Source of the DNA: Thermoplasmatales archaeon SW_10_69_26
GTDB lineage: Archaea; Thermoplasmatota; SW-10-69-26
DNA: 52,540 bases
Assembly (NCBI GenBank): GCA_003009755.1
Contig: PXUB01000002.1
Coordinates: 10,943 to 63,482, forward strand
Direction: 5' to 3'
Shown here: positions 33,259 through 41,819 of the stretch, piece after piece
Layout: every line of letters begins with the position of its first letter
How positions within the stretch are numbered: the stretch's first letter is position 1
Program-made: the position numbers and the translations under genes
The notes under the pieces: model-generated
What the model saw: only the letters and a program-made list of their open reading frames with translations
What the model was told of the DNA's origin: nothing
Databases searched by the model: none

Positions 33259-33334
33259 CTTCGGCCAGATCGTTGCCAGGGATCTTCCGTTGTCCCCTCG
33301 GCAGGCGCCGAGGCCCCGTCGAGAGAGGCTGGCT
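33259..33334 (-). repeat. 3'-UTR element, copy A
   Basis: Read on the minus strand, this begins directly after the TAG of the 33335-33724 gene (AGCCAGCCTCTCTCGACGGG) and is about 85% identical over 69 nt to 48371-48440, which occupies the same position after another stop. It contains a perfect hairpin CCTCGGC-GCCT-GCCGAGG. Weaker similarity continues to about 33190. Confidence 0.75.
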
Positions 33335-33724
33335 CTATGGCTCGATCGGGACGACGGCCTCGAGGGCGGCCCGGCAGGCGAGCACGCCGTCGTCGAGCCA
33401 GTAGGCGTCGGGGTCGGCCAGGTGGCAGTCGACCTCGACGACGGAAGCCGGCCGCAGCTGGCGGTCGCTGGGCAACAGGATGCCGCCGAGCACCTCGACG
33501 GCTTCCTGGCGGAGGCGCGAGGGCGCGACCAGCAGGTGGGGCTCGCCTTCGTGTTCGACACGGTCGACGACGATCCCGCGGAAGGAGATCTCGAGCGGGA
33601 ACGGGAACGAGCACGCCGAGCGGTCGAGGATCGTCTGGCGCAGACGAGCGCCCTCCAGGCCGGGTCCGGAGGCGGTCGTCTGGGACACCTGCTCGTTGAC
33701 GAAGCCGAGCCAGGGATCGATCAC
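33335..33724 (-). CDS. Unknown 129-residue protein
   Basis: Starts at GTG ('VIDPWLGFVNEQVSQTT') and reads as a compact alpha/beta protein: 'LEISFRGIVVDRVEHEGEPH', 'LLVAPSRLRQEAVEVLG', 'VVEVDCHLADPDAYW' and 'LACRAALEAVVPIEP'. The start is supported by a TATA-like GTTTAAG at 33750-33756, 27 nt upstream. I do not recognise the family. It overlaps nothing and lies just downstream of the GT2-GtrA gene on the same strand. Its 3' end carries repeat element A. Confidence 0.65.
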   Translation of the reverse strand: MIDPWLGFVNEQVSQTTASGPGLEGARLRQTILDRSACSFPFPLEISFRGIVVDRVEHEGEPHLLVAPSRLRQEAVEVLGGILLPSDRQLRPASVVEVDCHLADPDAYWLDDGVLACRAALEAVVPIEP

Positions 33725-33749
33725 GTCGGCGGGTTCGGCGCCGACCGGG

Positions 33750-33756
33750 CTTAAAC
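33750..33756 (-). promoter_or_regulatory. TATA-like box of the 33335-33724 gene
   Basis: GTTTAAG on the minus strand, 26-32 nt upstream of GTG 33724. Confidence 0.5.
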
Positions 33757-33782
33757 TCTCCCCCAGCGCACCTGGTACGGCG

Positions 33783-35057
33783 CTACCGACCGGTCCGCCA
33801 GGTCCACCACGTGTTCCCCATGAAGTTCCACGCGGTCGCGCCTGCGATGCCGATGGCTTGGCCGACGAGCGGGAGGAGCCCGGCGACGGCGACGAGCACC
33901 CACAGCAAGCCGAAATTGACCGCCATCCCGCCGGATCGGACGACGTGGTCGCGCCCGAGAGCACCGGCCAGGCCCTCGAGACCGTCGGGGGCCCGATCCT
34001 CGAAGGTCCACAAGCGGTTCAGCGTGAAGTTGGAGACCAGGCCGGCCTCGATGGCGATCGGGCTGGCCAGCAGGTAGGGCGAGCCCAGCTGCATCAGCGA
34101 GTACATGGTGGCGAGGTTGACGAGCGCGCCGAGGCCGCCGACGACGACGAACTGGAGGACGCGCATCGACTCGCCCGAGCGGTGGATCAGGCGGACGAGG
34201 TGGCGCAAGTAGGCGAGGACGTTGCCGGCGTCGAGCTTGGACTCGCCGGCGTGGCGTTCGCCGAAGGTGTAGCCGACCTCGACGACCTCGTCGGCGTCAC
34301 CGTGGACGAGCACCTCGAGCAGGATCTTGTACCCGATCGGGTCGAGGTCGGCCTCGTCGACGACGGATCGGTGGAGGGCGAAGAAGCCGGACTGGAGGTC
34401 GCTGACGCCGCGAACGTCCGGAAGCAGGGTGCGAGCCAGGGCATCGGCGACCCAGGAGACCAGCCGCCGGAACGGCCCGAACGCGCCCATCGAGCCGTGC
34501 TCGGCGTGCCGGCTGCCGACCGCCATGTCGGGCCCGCCCTCGAGGGCCTCGATCAGGTCCGGCAGGCGCTCGGGCGGGTGTTGGAGATCGGCGTCCATGA
34601 CGACGATGTGCTCGGCCCGAGCCGCGCTGAAACCGCGGATGACCGCGGTCGAGAGGCCGCTTTCCTCCGTCCGGCGGATGACGCGCACGGGGTAGTCCTC
34701 GGCCAGGCGTTCCCCGACGCGCCAGGTCTCGTCGGGACTGTCGTCGTCGACGATGAGGACCTCGTAGCTGCTCGTCGCGCTCAGGGCTCGATCGATGCGT
34801 TCGAGCAGCGTGGCCAGGTTGTCGGCTTCGTTGTAGGTGGGGACGACGACGGTCACGGCCGGTCGGGCCTCTGGGTCGGACGCGGGTTGCGACCGGCAGC
34901 CGGCCGCTTGCCCGGCCTCGGGTCCGGAACCGTCGCTGTCCACGGCCCCGGACACGGCGGTCCCACGTAAGGTATGCCTGGGAACGTCCCCGCCCTCGGG
35001 CCCCTGGGGGTCGGGGTCGGCGGTCGAGGCTCGGGCGTCGTCACTGGGATCGGACAT
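33783..35057 (-). CDS. GT2 polyprenyl-phosphate sugar synthase fused to GtrA membrane domain
   Basis: A 424-residue two-domain enzyme. Residues about 67-285 are a DPM1-like GT2 domain ('VTVVVPTYNEADN', 'LIVDDDSPDET', 'VMDADLQHPPERLPD') making a polyprenyl-phosphate sugar. Residues about 298-420 form a four-helix GtrA domain ('VLQFVVVGGLGALVNLA', 'FTLNRLWTFEDRAP') thought to flip or hold the lipid-linked sugar. The first 66 residues are a disordered acidic tail. Its ATG lies inside the end of the upstream PMT-like gene (17-nt overlap), so donor synthesis and transfer are coupled. Confidence 0.92.
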   Translation of the reverse strand: MSDPSDDARASTADPDPQGPEGGDVPRHTLRGTAVSGAVDSDGSGPEAGQAAGCRSQPASDPEARPAVTVVVPTYNEADNLATLLERIDRALSATSSYEVLIVDDDSPDETWRVGERLAEDYPVRVIRRTEESGLSTAVIRGFSAARAEHIVVMDADLQHPPERLPDLIEALEGGPDMAVGSRHAEHGSMGAFGPFRRLVSWVADALARTLLPDVRGVSDLQSGFFALHRSVVDEADLDPIGYKILLEVLVHGDADEVVEVGYTFGERHAGESKLDAGNVLAYLRHLVRLIHRSGESMRVLQFVVVGGLGALVNLATMYSLMQLGSPYLLASPIAIEAGLVSNFTLNRLWTFEDRAPDGLEGLAGALGRDHVVRSGGMAVNFGLLWVLVAVAGLLPLVGQAIGIAGATAWNFMGNTWWTWRTGR

Positions 35058-36750
35058 CGTACACCTGCGTGAGCGGGGCCCCGCGCACCGTGACCGCGTG
35101 CGCGGGGTCCTCTTCCTCGTACAGCTGCCAGTCGGCGGGCGTGAACATGCCGGGGCGGCTCATCAACACGACGACGTCGGCCTGGGTCCGGTCGTCGACG
35201 AACGTGACGTTGTCCTCGAGCAACGGTTCCTGCCCGGCCACCCAGTTCGGCATCCCGTACTGGGCTTTCAGATCGCTGGTCACGTACCCGATATCCCCCA
35301 GCTCGTAGTACCGGAACGGGAGCTGGCCGGCGGGCATGTAGACGCTCAGCGGGTCCGAGGCGTTGGCTTGCTCGTTGAGCCAGGGCACCAGATCGCGGTT
35401 GGACTGGCCCCACACCTCGATCTCCATGCCGGCCGCCAGAGCTCCCGAGGGACCCCCCATCGCGGCGTTGTAGTAGCTGTCCTCGTAGGGGTCCATCGTG
35501 GCGTAAGCGTGGGCGCCGGGTGCGGCGACCAGCACGAGGCCAGCCCCGGCCAGCGCCGGGACGGAGACGCGGGTCTCGCGCAGGCGGCGATGGGCGCCAT
35601 CGAGGAGGGTGGCGAACCCGATGCCGGCCAAGCCCGCGAGGAACGGGAACGTGGGCAGGAACAGGCGGACGCCGTCGTACTTGGGGGTCCCCAGCATCAG
35701 CACGGCGACGGGGACGGCGGCGTTGGCCGTCAACAGGATCGCCATGCTGCGCCGGCGCGGGTCGGCTTCCCGCCAGGTTCGGGTGAGGCCGACGCCGGTG
35801 AGGCCCAACACGGTGAGGGGCACGGTCGCGGCGGTCATGACGAGCGGGTAGTGCCAGGGCGCGGTGCGGTAGGTCGTGCCCAGGTAGTGGGTGAGAATGT
35901 GGGTGTGCGTGAGGTGCTTGTCGACGTACCCGGCCAGGTGGGCGATCGTGTCGGTCCAAAGCCAGGGCCAGGTTGCGAAGAAGACCAGCGGAGCCAGCAG
36001 CGCGCCGGCGATCAGCATCCGGCCGGGCGGGGAGACCAGCGCCTGTCGCCATCGGCCCCCGGTGAGCTCGCGCCAGCGGTCGAGCAACAGCTCGTGGTGG
36101 GCCAACAGCGCCCACAGGCCGAGGCCGAACGGGATGAAGAAGGCGTTGAGCTTCGTGGCCAAGGCCAAGCCGAACACGACGCCGGCGGCGATCGCCCACC
36201 GGCGGTCCCGCAGCCCCTTCCAGCACGCGGCGACCGTCAACAGCCACATCGCCGCCATCGGTCCATCGAGAGCTGCATAGCGGGAGTGGGCGAACCACCG
36301 TGGCATCCCGATCAACGCCAACCCAGCGGCGGCGCCCGCCGCCGGACCGTGGGTGTGCGCCAGCCAGCGGCTCAACACGACCACGCTCGCGGCCGAGAGG
36401 ATCAGCGGGCCGACGCGGTGGGCGAACACGCTGAGCTCGAAGGGCATGTCGCCGCCGCGGAGGACCAGCGTCAGGCCCCACGGGATGGATGCCAGCACTT
36501 TCGCCAGCGGAGGGTGCTCGCGGTTGTAGCTCCAGATGTACAAGAGATCGGGGTCGAAGGGCGCCAGGCTCGTGACCGCCTCGAAGGCGTAGTAGCCGTA
36601 CACCTTCGCGGCCTTCATGTAGTAGACCTCGTCCGTCACGATGCCTGCCCGTCGGGCGCTCGGGATCGCCAGGACGAGGTACAGGACCGCCAGCCCCAAC
36701 GCGAGCCAGGTCTGCGGCTCGCGCATCCAGGCGATGGGGCGCTTGGCCAT
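35041..36750 (-). CDS. PMT/ArnT-like GT-C glycosyltransferase
   Basis: A 569-residue membrane protein with about eleven helices. The first loop has 'RRAGIVTDEVYYMKAAKVYG' with the essential Asp-Glu pair of dolichyl-phosphate-mannose protein mannosyltransferases; 'YNREHPPLAKVLASIPWGL' is the second PMT loop signature. A soluble outside domain forms the last 150 residues. It should transfer the sugar loaded on a polyprenyl phosphate by the GT2 enzyme whose gene overlaps its 3' end. Target may be protein or lipid-linked glycan. Confidence 0.88.
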   Translation of the reverse strand: MAKRPIAWMREPQTWLALGLAVLYLVLAIPSARRAGIVTDEVYYMKAAKVYGYYAFEAVTSLAPFDPDLLYIWSYNREHPPLAKVLASIPWGLTLVLRGGDMPFELSVFAHRVGPLILSAASVVVLSRWLAHTHGPAAGAAAGLALIGMPRWFAHSRYAALDGPMAAMWLLTVAACWKGLRDRRWAIAAGVVFGLALATKLNAFFIPFGLGLWALLAHHELLLDRWRELTGGRWRQALVSPPGRMLIAGALLAPLVFFATWPWLWTDTIAHLAGYVDKHLTHTHILTHYLGTTYRTAPWHYPLVMTAATVPLTVLGLTGVGLTRTWREADPRRRSMAILLTANAAVPVAVLMLGTPKYDGVRLFLPTFPFLAGLAGIGFATLLDGAHRRLRETRVSVPALAGAGLVLVAAPGAHAYATMDPYEDSYYNAAMGGPSGALAAGMEIEVWGQSNRDLVPWLNEQANASDPLSVYMPAGQLPFRYYELGDIGYVTSDLKAQYGMPNWVAGQEPLLEDNVTFVDDRTQADVVVLMSRPGMFTPADWQLYEEEDPAHAVTVRGAPLTQVYDVRSQ

Positions 36751-36847
36751 GGCCGACAGCGGCCAGACCGGCCGTCCCCGGGTCTAAGGCTTTCGGTTCC
36801 GGGCCTGCCGTCCCGTCGCTGCCGACGGTGCGGCCCCCTGGGGCAAG

Positions 36848-36853
36848 GTATTT
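36848..36853 (+). promoter_or_regulatory. TATA-like box of the 36879 gene
   Basis: GTATTT about 28 nt upstream of ATG 36879. Confidence 0.4.
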
Positions 36854-36878
36854 CCCGGACCCCAATCCTGGTTTACCC

Positions 36879-37157
36879 ATGCCTTACGAGGTCTTCGAGA
36901 CGACGCCCGAGGGTGCCGATGCGCTGGCGGACGACGACGAGGTCAGCCGCCAGACGATCGTGACCCGCAACGGGGATGCCTGGGACGTCGACGGCAAGGT
37001 CGTGCTCGTCGAGGGCTCCGAGGACGCCCTCGATCGGGCGCGCTCGATCGTCGAGGACCACGACGGATCGGTGTCCAGCAAGGCCGACGAGATCAAGGCC
37101 GACATCGACGCCGAGCAGGACAGCGCCGCCGAAGGGATCGGCAACATCTTCGGATAG
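36879..37157 (+). CDS. Small acidic protein of unknown function
   Basis: A 92-residue, strongly acidic soluble protein: 'MPYEVFETTPEGADALADDD', a beta segment 'GKVVLVEGSEDALDRARSIV' and a helix, ending 'AAEGIGNIFG'. No cysteines and no membrane segment. No family recognised. It has its own leaderless-type promoter and is followed by a hairpin. Divergent from the PMT-like gene. Confidence 0.7.
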   Translation: MPYEVFETTPEGADALADDDEVSRQTIVTRNGDAWDVDGKVVLVEGSEDALDRARSIVEDHDGSVSSKADEIKADIDAEQDSAAEGIGNIFG

Positions 37158-37169
37158 CTCGGTCGGCTC

Positions 37170-37187
37170 CCGACGGCCTCCCGTCGG
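37170..37187 (+). terminator. CCGACGG-CCTC-CCGTCGG hairpin
   Basis: A perfect 7-bp stem with a 4-nt loop, 12 nt after the stop of the small acidic gene. No T-run. Confidence 0.35.
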
Positions 37188-37924
37188 CAGTCTGTCCTGA
37201 GCGGATCGCGCTGACAGCGTCGACCTGCATCGGGGTACCGCGAGGGCGCGGTTCTAAACGTCTCTCAGTTGGGAGAGGAACTAGCGACAACAAGGCCCTC
37301 CACCACGGACTTTTGTCGCTCGAAGCAATCGTGGCGGCTGAAGCGATGAAGGGGTCGGGGATAGCCGCTAGAGGCCTTGAAGATCAAATGGACTCCGTCT
37401 GGCTGAGACAGCTACAGAACCTCGCCGCGAGGGTATCCCTGCTTCGGTCTCCCTGTCAACGACCGCTCAGGCTGTGCGGTGGCTGCGGCCAGCCCTGCCT
37501 CGGTGCGGCCGTCGGTCGCCTCCCTCGCTATCCCTCCGCAGTCACGCAGCCGCGAGGTCACGAACCCACCGACGGGCAACGACGCGGCCGCGGTGGGCTC
37601 ACCCATTTGCTCTCTACAGCGACGGTGTTCTCGGCGGGCTTCGGAGGCTCTCCCGGGGGCCGGGGACCGACCGTTGCAAGCGGAGATCTCGTCCTGTCGG
37701 GCAACGCCGTAGTCCCGGTGCCTCCTCCGCCCCCCCCCCTCTCTCTCGTTCCGTCTCCCGCTTCGCTGACAACTTGCTTTCCAGCCCCATCGCCTCCTCT
37801 TCTCATCCTCCATCCTCCCCGGGATCTTCTCTGCTGCCCTCTGTTTCTCTGCTCCTCTGCGTGCCCCTCGCCAACTGTCGCCTTCCGCCATCTATTTCTC
37901 CTAGCGAGGACGTATCATGGATCG
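37188..37924. other. 737-nt intergenic region: hairpins and CT-rich tract, no gene seen
   Basis: An 8-bp hairpin AGCGACAA/TTGTCGCT lies at 37283-37290 with 37313-37320. At about 37425-37465 a stretch (GGGTATCCCTGCTTCGGTCT) resembles 11190-11212. From about 37720 to 37890 the plus strand is almost all C and T; on the minus strand it reads GCAGAGGAGCAGAGAAACAG and similar, like the tract at 7190-7320. Open frames across it have no protein character until the macrodomain gene. Confidence 0.5.
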
Positions 37925-38463
37925 ATGGAGACGACCGTGGGTGGGGTCGAGGTCGAGCTGACGCGGGGGGATATCGCCAGCCAGGGCGATCTCGAGGCCG
38001 TGGTGAACGCGGCGAACGCTCGCCTGCGGCCCGGCGGTGGCGTGGCGGGCGCCATCCATCGCGCCGCCGGTCGGGGGTTGGCCAAGGGATGCCGGCCGCA
38101 GGCGCCGATCGAGGCGGGAGAGGCCGTGATCACGGGCGGCCACGATCTGCCCAACGCGCACGCGATCCACGGCCTGGGGCCGGTCTACGGCGAGGACGAG
38201 CCGGCCGACGAGCTGCTGGCTGCTACGCAGGGAACGCGATGGCGATCGCCGAGCGGGAGGCGATCGCGTCGGTCGGATTCCCGGCGATCTCGACGGGAGC
38301 CTTCGACTACCCGGAGGAGGATGCTACCGAGATCGCGGGGGAGACGTTCCGGGAACAGCTGGGGGCCCTCGACGAGGGCGAGCAGGTCCGGATCGTGCTC
38401 TGGGGAGAGGGATCGTTCGAGGGGCCCCGACGGGCTGGTGAGGACGAACTCGACGCCGGATGA
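37925..38463 (+). pseudogene. Macrodomain (ADP-ribose-binding) protein with a frameshift
   Basis: First frame: 'METTVGGVEVELTRGDIASQ', 'AVVNAANARLRPGGGVAGAI' and 'HAIHGLGPVYGEDEP' (to about 38215). Second frame continues 'CYAGNAMAIAEREAIASVGF' and 'PAISTGAFDYPEEDA' to 38463. Both parts match one stand-alone macrodomain of about 178 residues, with the NAAN ligand loop and the GFPAISTG loop intact. A one-base change near 38215 in CTGCTGGCTGCTACG separates them. Family members hydrolyse or bind ADP-ribose and O-acetyl-ADP-ribose. The long region upstream without a promoter-like box leaves regulation unclear. Confidence 0.85.
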
Positions 38464-38472
38464 GCTCGCCGG

Positions 38473-39453
38473 TCAGCGGTCGCGTTCTCGCAGCCAGGCC
38501 AGCGTCTCCAACAGGTCCTCGCGGGCCGGGGACTCCGGCAGCGTGGTCAACGCTTGCTGGGACTGGTCGAAGAAGCCGGCCGCCCGCTGGCGGCTGGCCT
38601 CGAGCGCGCCGGTGTCCTCGGCGACGTGCAGCACCCATTCGACGTCCTCGCGCGAGGCTTCCCCCGTGAGGATCGCGTCGAAGCGAGCCCGGGGCTCGCC
38701 CTCGAGGCGTTGCCGGGTCGCCAACAACGGGTGCGTCTTCTTGCCAGCGACGACGTCGCTGCCCTGCGGCTTGCCGAGGTCCTCGGGGTCCCCGACGAGG
38801 TCCAGCAGGTCGTCTTGGATCTGGAACCCCATGCCCAGGGTCCACCCGAAACGCGAGAGCGTGTCGACCACGTGCTCGTCGCTAGCCCCCAGCAGGGCGG
38901 CGTTGCGGGTCGCGCAGGCGAACAGGACGGCGGTCTTCTTCTCGATCATCGACTCGTAGCGGTCGACGTCGGGCCGGTCCTCCTCGAAACTCATGTCCAG
39001 GCGCTGGCCCTCGCACAGCGTGCGGGCCGTGCGAGCGACATCGCCGACGACCTCGACCCCGGGTGGGGTCTCGGGGAGGTCGCCCAGCGCCTCGAAGGCG
39101 AGCGCGAACAGGGCGTCGCCGGCGAGGATCGAGGTGGACTCGCCGTGGTCGGCGTGCACGCTGGGCACGCCACGCCGCATCTCGTCGCCGTCCATGAGGT
39201 CGTCGTGCACGAGCGAGAAGGTGTGCACGAGCTCGACGCTGGCAGCCAGGGGATCGGCCATCGTCGGCTCGCCGCCGGCGGCCTCGCAGCTCATCGCGGC
39301 CAACGCGGGCCGCAGGAGCTTGCCGCCGGCCTCTGGGTATTGGAGCGCGGCCTCGCGGAGCGTGGGCTCTTCGATGCGTCGCACGAGCTGTTGCACGTGC
39401 TTGGCCAGGCGGGTGCCCTCGCGGCGGACGCGCTCGGGGAGCGTGGGCCTCAC
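38473..39453 (-). CDS. Geranylgeranyl diphosphate synthase-type trans-prenyltransferase
   Basis: A 326-residue polyprenyl synthase making the C20 (or longer) chains of archaeal ether lipids. First aspartate-rich motif DDLMD at residues 84-88 ('LVHDDLMDGDEMRRGVPSVH'), second DDLLD near residue 210 ('GFQIQDDLLDLVGDPEDLGK'). The length matches family members. GTG start at 39453 overlaps the RNase J stop as GTGA, so translation is coupled; this RNase J-idsA order is common in euryarchaea. Chain length cannot be fixed by reading, though the residues before the first motif are small/medium. Confidence 0.93.
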   Translation of the reverse strand: MRPTLPERVRREGTRLAKHVQQLVRRIEEPTLREAALQYPEAGGKLLRPALAAMSCEAAGGEPTMADPLAASVELVHTFSLVHDDLMDGDEMRRGVPSVHADHGESTSILAGDALFALAFEALGDLPETPPGVEVVGDVARTARTLCEGQRLDMSFEEDRPDVDRYESMIEKKTAVLFACATRNAALLGASDEHVVDTLSRFGWTLGMGFQIQDDLLDLVGDPEDLGKPQGSDVVAGKKTHPLLATRQRLEGEPRARFDAILTGEASREDVEWVLHVAEDTGALEASRQRAAGFFDQSQQALTTLPESPAREDLLETLAWLRERDR

Positions 39454-40799
39454 CTCGGGAGGGTCTTGCGCTGCCCGTTGCGCATGATGTGGACCTCTTC
39501 GCCGAGGCGCCATCCGTGGTGCTCGGCGAGGTCGGCGAGCTGGCTCTGGTGCTCGATGTCCCCGTGGGCGGGGAAGATGTGGTCGGGTTCGAGCATGCTG
39601 AACAGCTCGCGGTGGTCCTCGCGGCTGGCGTGCCCGCTGACGTGGGCGCCCTTGATGATGCGGGCGCCCTTCATCTTGAGGCGCTCCTCGAGCCGGTAGC
39701 GCTGGGCTTCGTTGCTCGGGTTCGGGATCGTGCGCGCGGAGAAGATGACCTGGTCGTCCTGCTCGAACGTCCAGGGCGTCTCGTCCTTGGCCATGCGGGT
39801 GAGCAGAGCGTTCTCCTCGCCCTGGTGGCCGGTCACGCACAGGAGGTAGTCCTCCTTGCCCTCGTTCATGACGCGCTTGAGCTGCTTGTTGATCTCGCGC
39901 CCGTACTTCCAGACCTCGACGTTGTCGGGCAGGTTGAGCAGGCCGACCTCTTCGGCCGTCGTCGTGTAGTTGTGCAGCGAGCGCCCCATGAGCATGACCT
40001 TGCGATCCAGCTCGTCGGCGAACTCGATGATCGACTTGAGCCGCTGGGTGTGCGAGGAGAAGGTCGTGATGACCAGGCCCGAGCGCTCGTCTCGCAGGCC
40101 CAGCATGTGGTCCTTGAGGAGGTCGCGAGCGATCGTCTCGCTCGGGGTCTTGGTTTCCTCGTGGGCGTTCGTGGACTCGCAGACGAGGGCGCGGACGCCC
40201 TCCATGCCCAGCTCCTCCAGTCGCTCGTAGTCCGGCTTGGACCCGATGACGGGGAAGTTGTCCATCTTGAAGTCGCACGCGTACACGACCGCGCCCTCCG
40301 GGGTGTGGATCACCGGCATCGCGGTCTGCACGATGCTGTGCGTCATGTGCACGAACTCGAGCTCGAGGGGGCCCTTGAGCTGGCGGCGACCCCCCGTGTT
40401 CATCGCCACCATCTCGTTCGGGAGGTCGATGTCGGGCCCGAAGTCGTCGTTCAAGCTGTTCTCGACGAGCTTCATCGTGAACGGGGTCCCGATGATCGGG
40501 CACCCGTACTTCGCCGCGAGCTTCTCGACGGCACCGATGTGGTCGAGGTGACCGTGCGAGAGCACGATCGCGACCACTTCGGCGTCGACGTCCCCCATGA
40601 CACTGTCGTCGGGGATCGCGCCCATGTCTTGCAAATCGTTGGGCGACAGGCTCTCGAACACGGCGTCCTCGTGGATGAGGATCCGGTCGAGGTTGATGCC
40701 CATGTCGATGATGACTGCTTTGTCACCGTACCGGACGACAGTCATGTTGCGTCCGAACTCGTTGTAACCGCCAACAGGGATAACTTCGATATCGGCCAT
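39450..40799 (-). CDS. Archaeal RNase J (beta-CASP ribonuclease)
   Basis: A 449-residue metallo-beta-lactamase/beta-CASP nuclease with 5'-3' exoribonuclease activity in archaea. Zinc motif 'SHGHLDHIGA' (H82, H84, D86, H87); 'VYACDFKMDN' and 'VTGHQGEENALLTRMA' are beta-CASP region signatures; 'SGHASREDHREL' and 'IFPAHGDIEHQ' carry the C-terminal motifs. Full length. Acts in mRNA and rRNA 5'-end turnover. Operon with the prenyl synthase (4-nt overlap). Confidence 0.95.
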   Translation of the reverse strand: MADIEVIPVGGYNEFGRNMTVVRYGDKAVIIDMGINLDRILIHEDAVFESLSPNDLQDMGAIPDDSVMGDVDAEVVAIVLSHGHLDHIGAVEKLAAKYGCPIIGTPFTMKLVENSLNDDFGPDIDLPNEMVAMNTGGRRQLKGPLELEFVHMTHSIVQTAMPVIHTPEGAVVYACDFKMDNFPVIGSKPDYERLEELGMEGVRALVCESTNAHEETKTPSETIARDLLKDHMLGLRDERSGLVITTFSSHTQRLKSIIEFADELDRKVMLMGRSLHNYTTTAEEVGLLNLPDNVEVWKYGREINKQLKRVMNEGKEDYLLCVTGHQGEENALLTRMAKDETPWTFEQDDQVIFSARTIPNPSNEAQRYRLEERLKMKGARIIKGAHVSGHASREDHRELFSMLEPDHIFPAHGDIEHQSQLADLAEHHGWRLGEEVHIMRNGQRKTLPR

Positions 40800-40950
40800 C
40801 GTCTCACATCCATCCGCGTCCAGCCCGTGAGGACCAGACCCAGGGGACGCGACGGCGTTAGCCCGCCAACTATTTGAATCGTGCGGTGCGGTCGGCGATC
40901 ACCCCTCTCACACGGGGCCTTTTTCAAGACGATGCGTCCTTCGGGAGGTG

Positions 40951-41682
40951 ATGGCGAGCCCTGCCCCGCTGGAGGACCGCGAAGAAGGCGACGAGGCCGA
41001 GGACGCGCCGAGCCTCGGGGAGGACCTGGAAGCCGCGCTCGACCGACTCAGGACCGAGCTGCCCGAGGACGGGGGCAGGTTCGAGCAGCCGCTGGCCGAG
41101 CTCGAGGAGCTCGTCGACGAGGCCCACGACCAGGAGGAACGCTCCCGGGAAGCTCGCGAGCGGGCGCGGGAGGCCGAGCAGGCCCTCGCCGAGGAGCAAC
41201 GCCGGCTCGAGAAGCTCTGGGACGCGTTCAAGGGCCAGGAAACCGAACTCGAGGAGCTCGAAGAGGCCAAACGACAGGCCCGGCGGGAGCTGCACGCCGA
41301 ACGCGAGCGCATCGAGGACCTCGAGGAGGAGACCGAGGCGCTCGAGGAGGCCCGCGAGGCCGATCGCCAGGAGAAGGCCGAGCTCCGCAGCGAGCTCGAG
41401 CAGCGCGAGGAACGCATCGAGGAGCTAGAGCCCTTCGTCGAGTACGAGGCCGAGGTCGAACAGCTGGAGACCGAGCTCGAGGAGGAGCGGGCCCGGCTGG
41501 CGAAGCTGTACGCGGTGTTCGAGGAGACCGAGGCCGAGCGGGACGAGCTGGCCGAGTGCGTGCAGGCCTGGGAGGCCTGGGTCGACGACCACGGGGAGGC
41601 GCTGCAGGTGCTCGCCGAGGCCGCCGGCCAGGTCCCCGACCCGATCGCCCAGGCGCCCGGCGAGGACGGGGATCCAGCCTGA
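40951..41682 (+). CDS. Long acidic coiled-coil protein
   Basis: A 243-residue protein, mostly one continuous coiled coil (about residues 50-205) of Glu/Leu/Arg heptads, for example 'EEQRRLEKLWDAFKGQETEL' and 'EYEAEVEQLETELEEERARL'. There are no globular signature motifs. It could be a scaffold or chromosome/cell-division partner; nothing proves either. A GGGAGGTG Shine-Dalgarno-like run overlaps the start, so GTG 40948 or ATG 40951 are equally possible. Divergent from RNase J. Confidence 0.75.
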   Translation: MASPAPLEDREEGDEAEDAPSLGEDLEAALDRLRTELPEDGGRFEQPLAELEELVDEAHDQEERSREARERAREAEQALAEEQRRLEKLWDAFKGQETELEELEEAKRQARRELHAERERIEDLEEETEALEEAREADRQEKAELRSELEQREERIEELEPFVEYEAEVEQLETELEEERARLAKLYAVFEETEAERDELAECVQAWEAWVDDHGEALQVLAEAAGQVPDPIAQAPGEDGDPA

Positions 41683-41819
41683 GCCCGCCACGGGGACTCG
41701 GTCGCGGAGGATCGCTTCGCTGTCACCGGCTCGCAGCCGATCGTGAGCCTCGTCCCAGCCTTCTTGACGTGAGCGACTCATGCGACGGCGAGGCTGGGAC
41801 CTTGGGACAAGCAACGAGC

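Larger units (their letters stand above)
32914..33334. other. 421-nt intergenic region rich in hairpins
   Basis: No gene. From left to right: 32930-32957 stem (TGAGATC...GATCTCA enclosing GCCC-AGAC-GGGC); 32978-32985/32993-33000 (ACCGGTCT/AGACCGGT, 7-nt loop); 33063-33069/33077-33083 (CCTCTCG/CGAGAGG); 33137-33143/33147-33153 (ACGGATC-GAA-GATCCGT); and the repeat element 33259-33334. The first may end uppS transcripts; the rest suggest structured RNA downstream of the minus-strand gene at 33335. Confidence 0.55.

Noticed and set aside
40881-41819. A long N-terminal extension of the secreted beta-sandwich protein
   Set aside because: It overlaps the coiled-coil gene in another frame; a signal peptide starts right after 41820.
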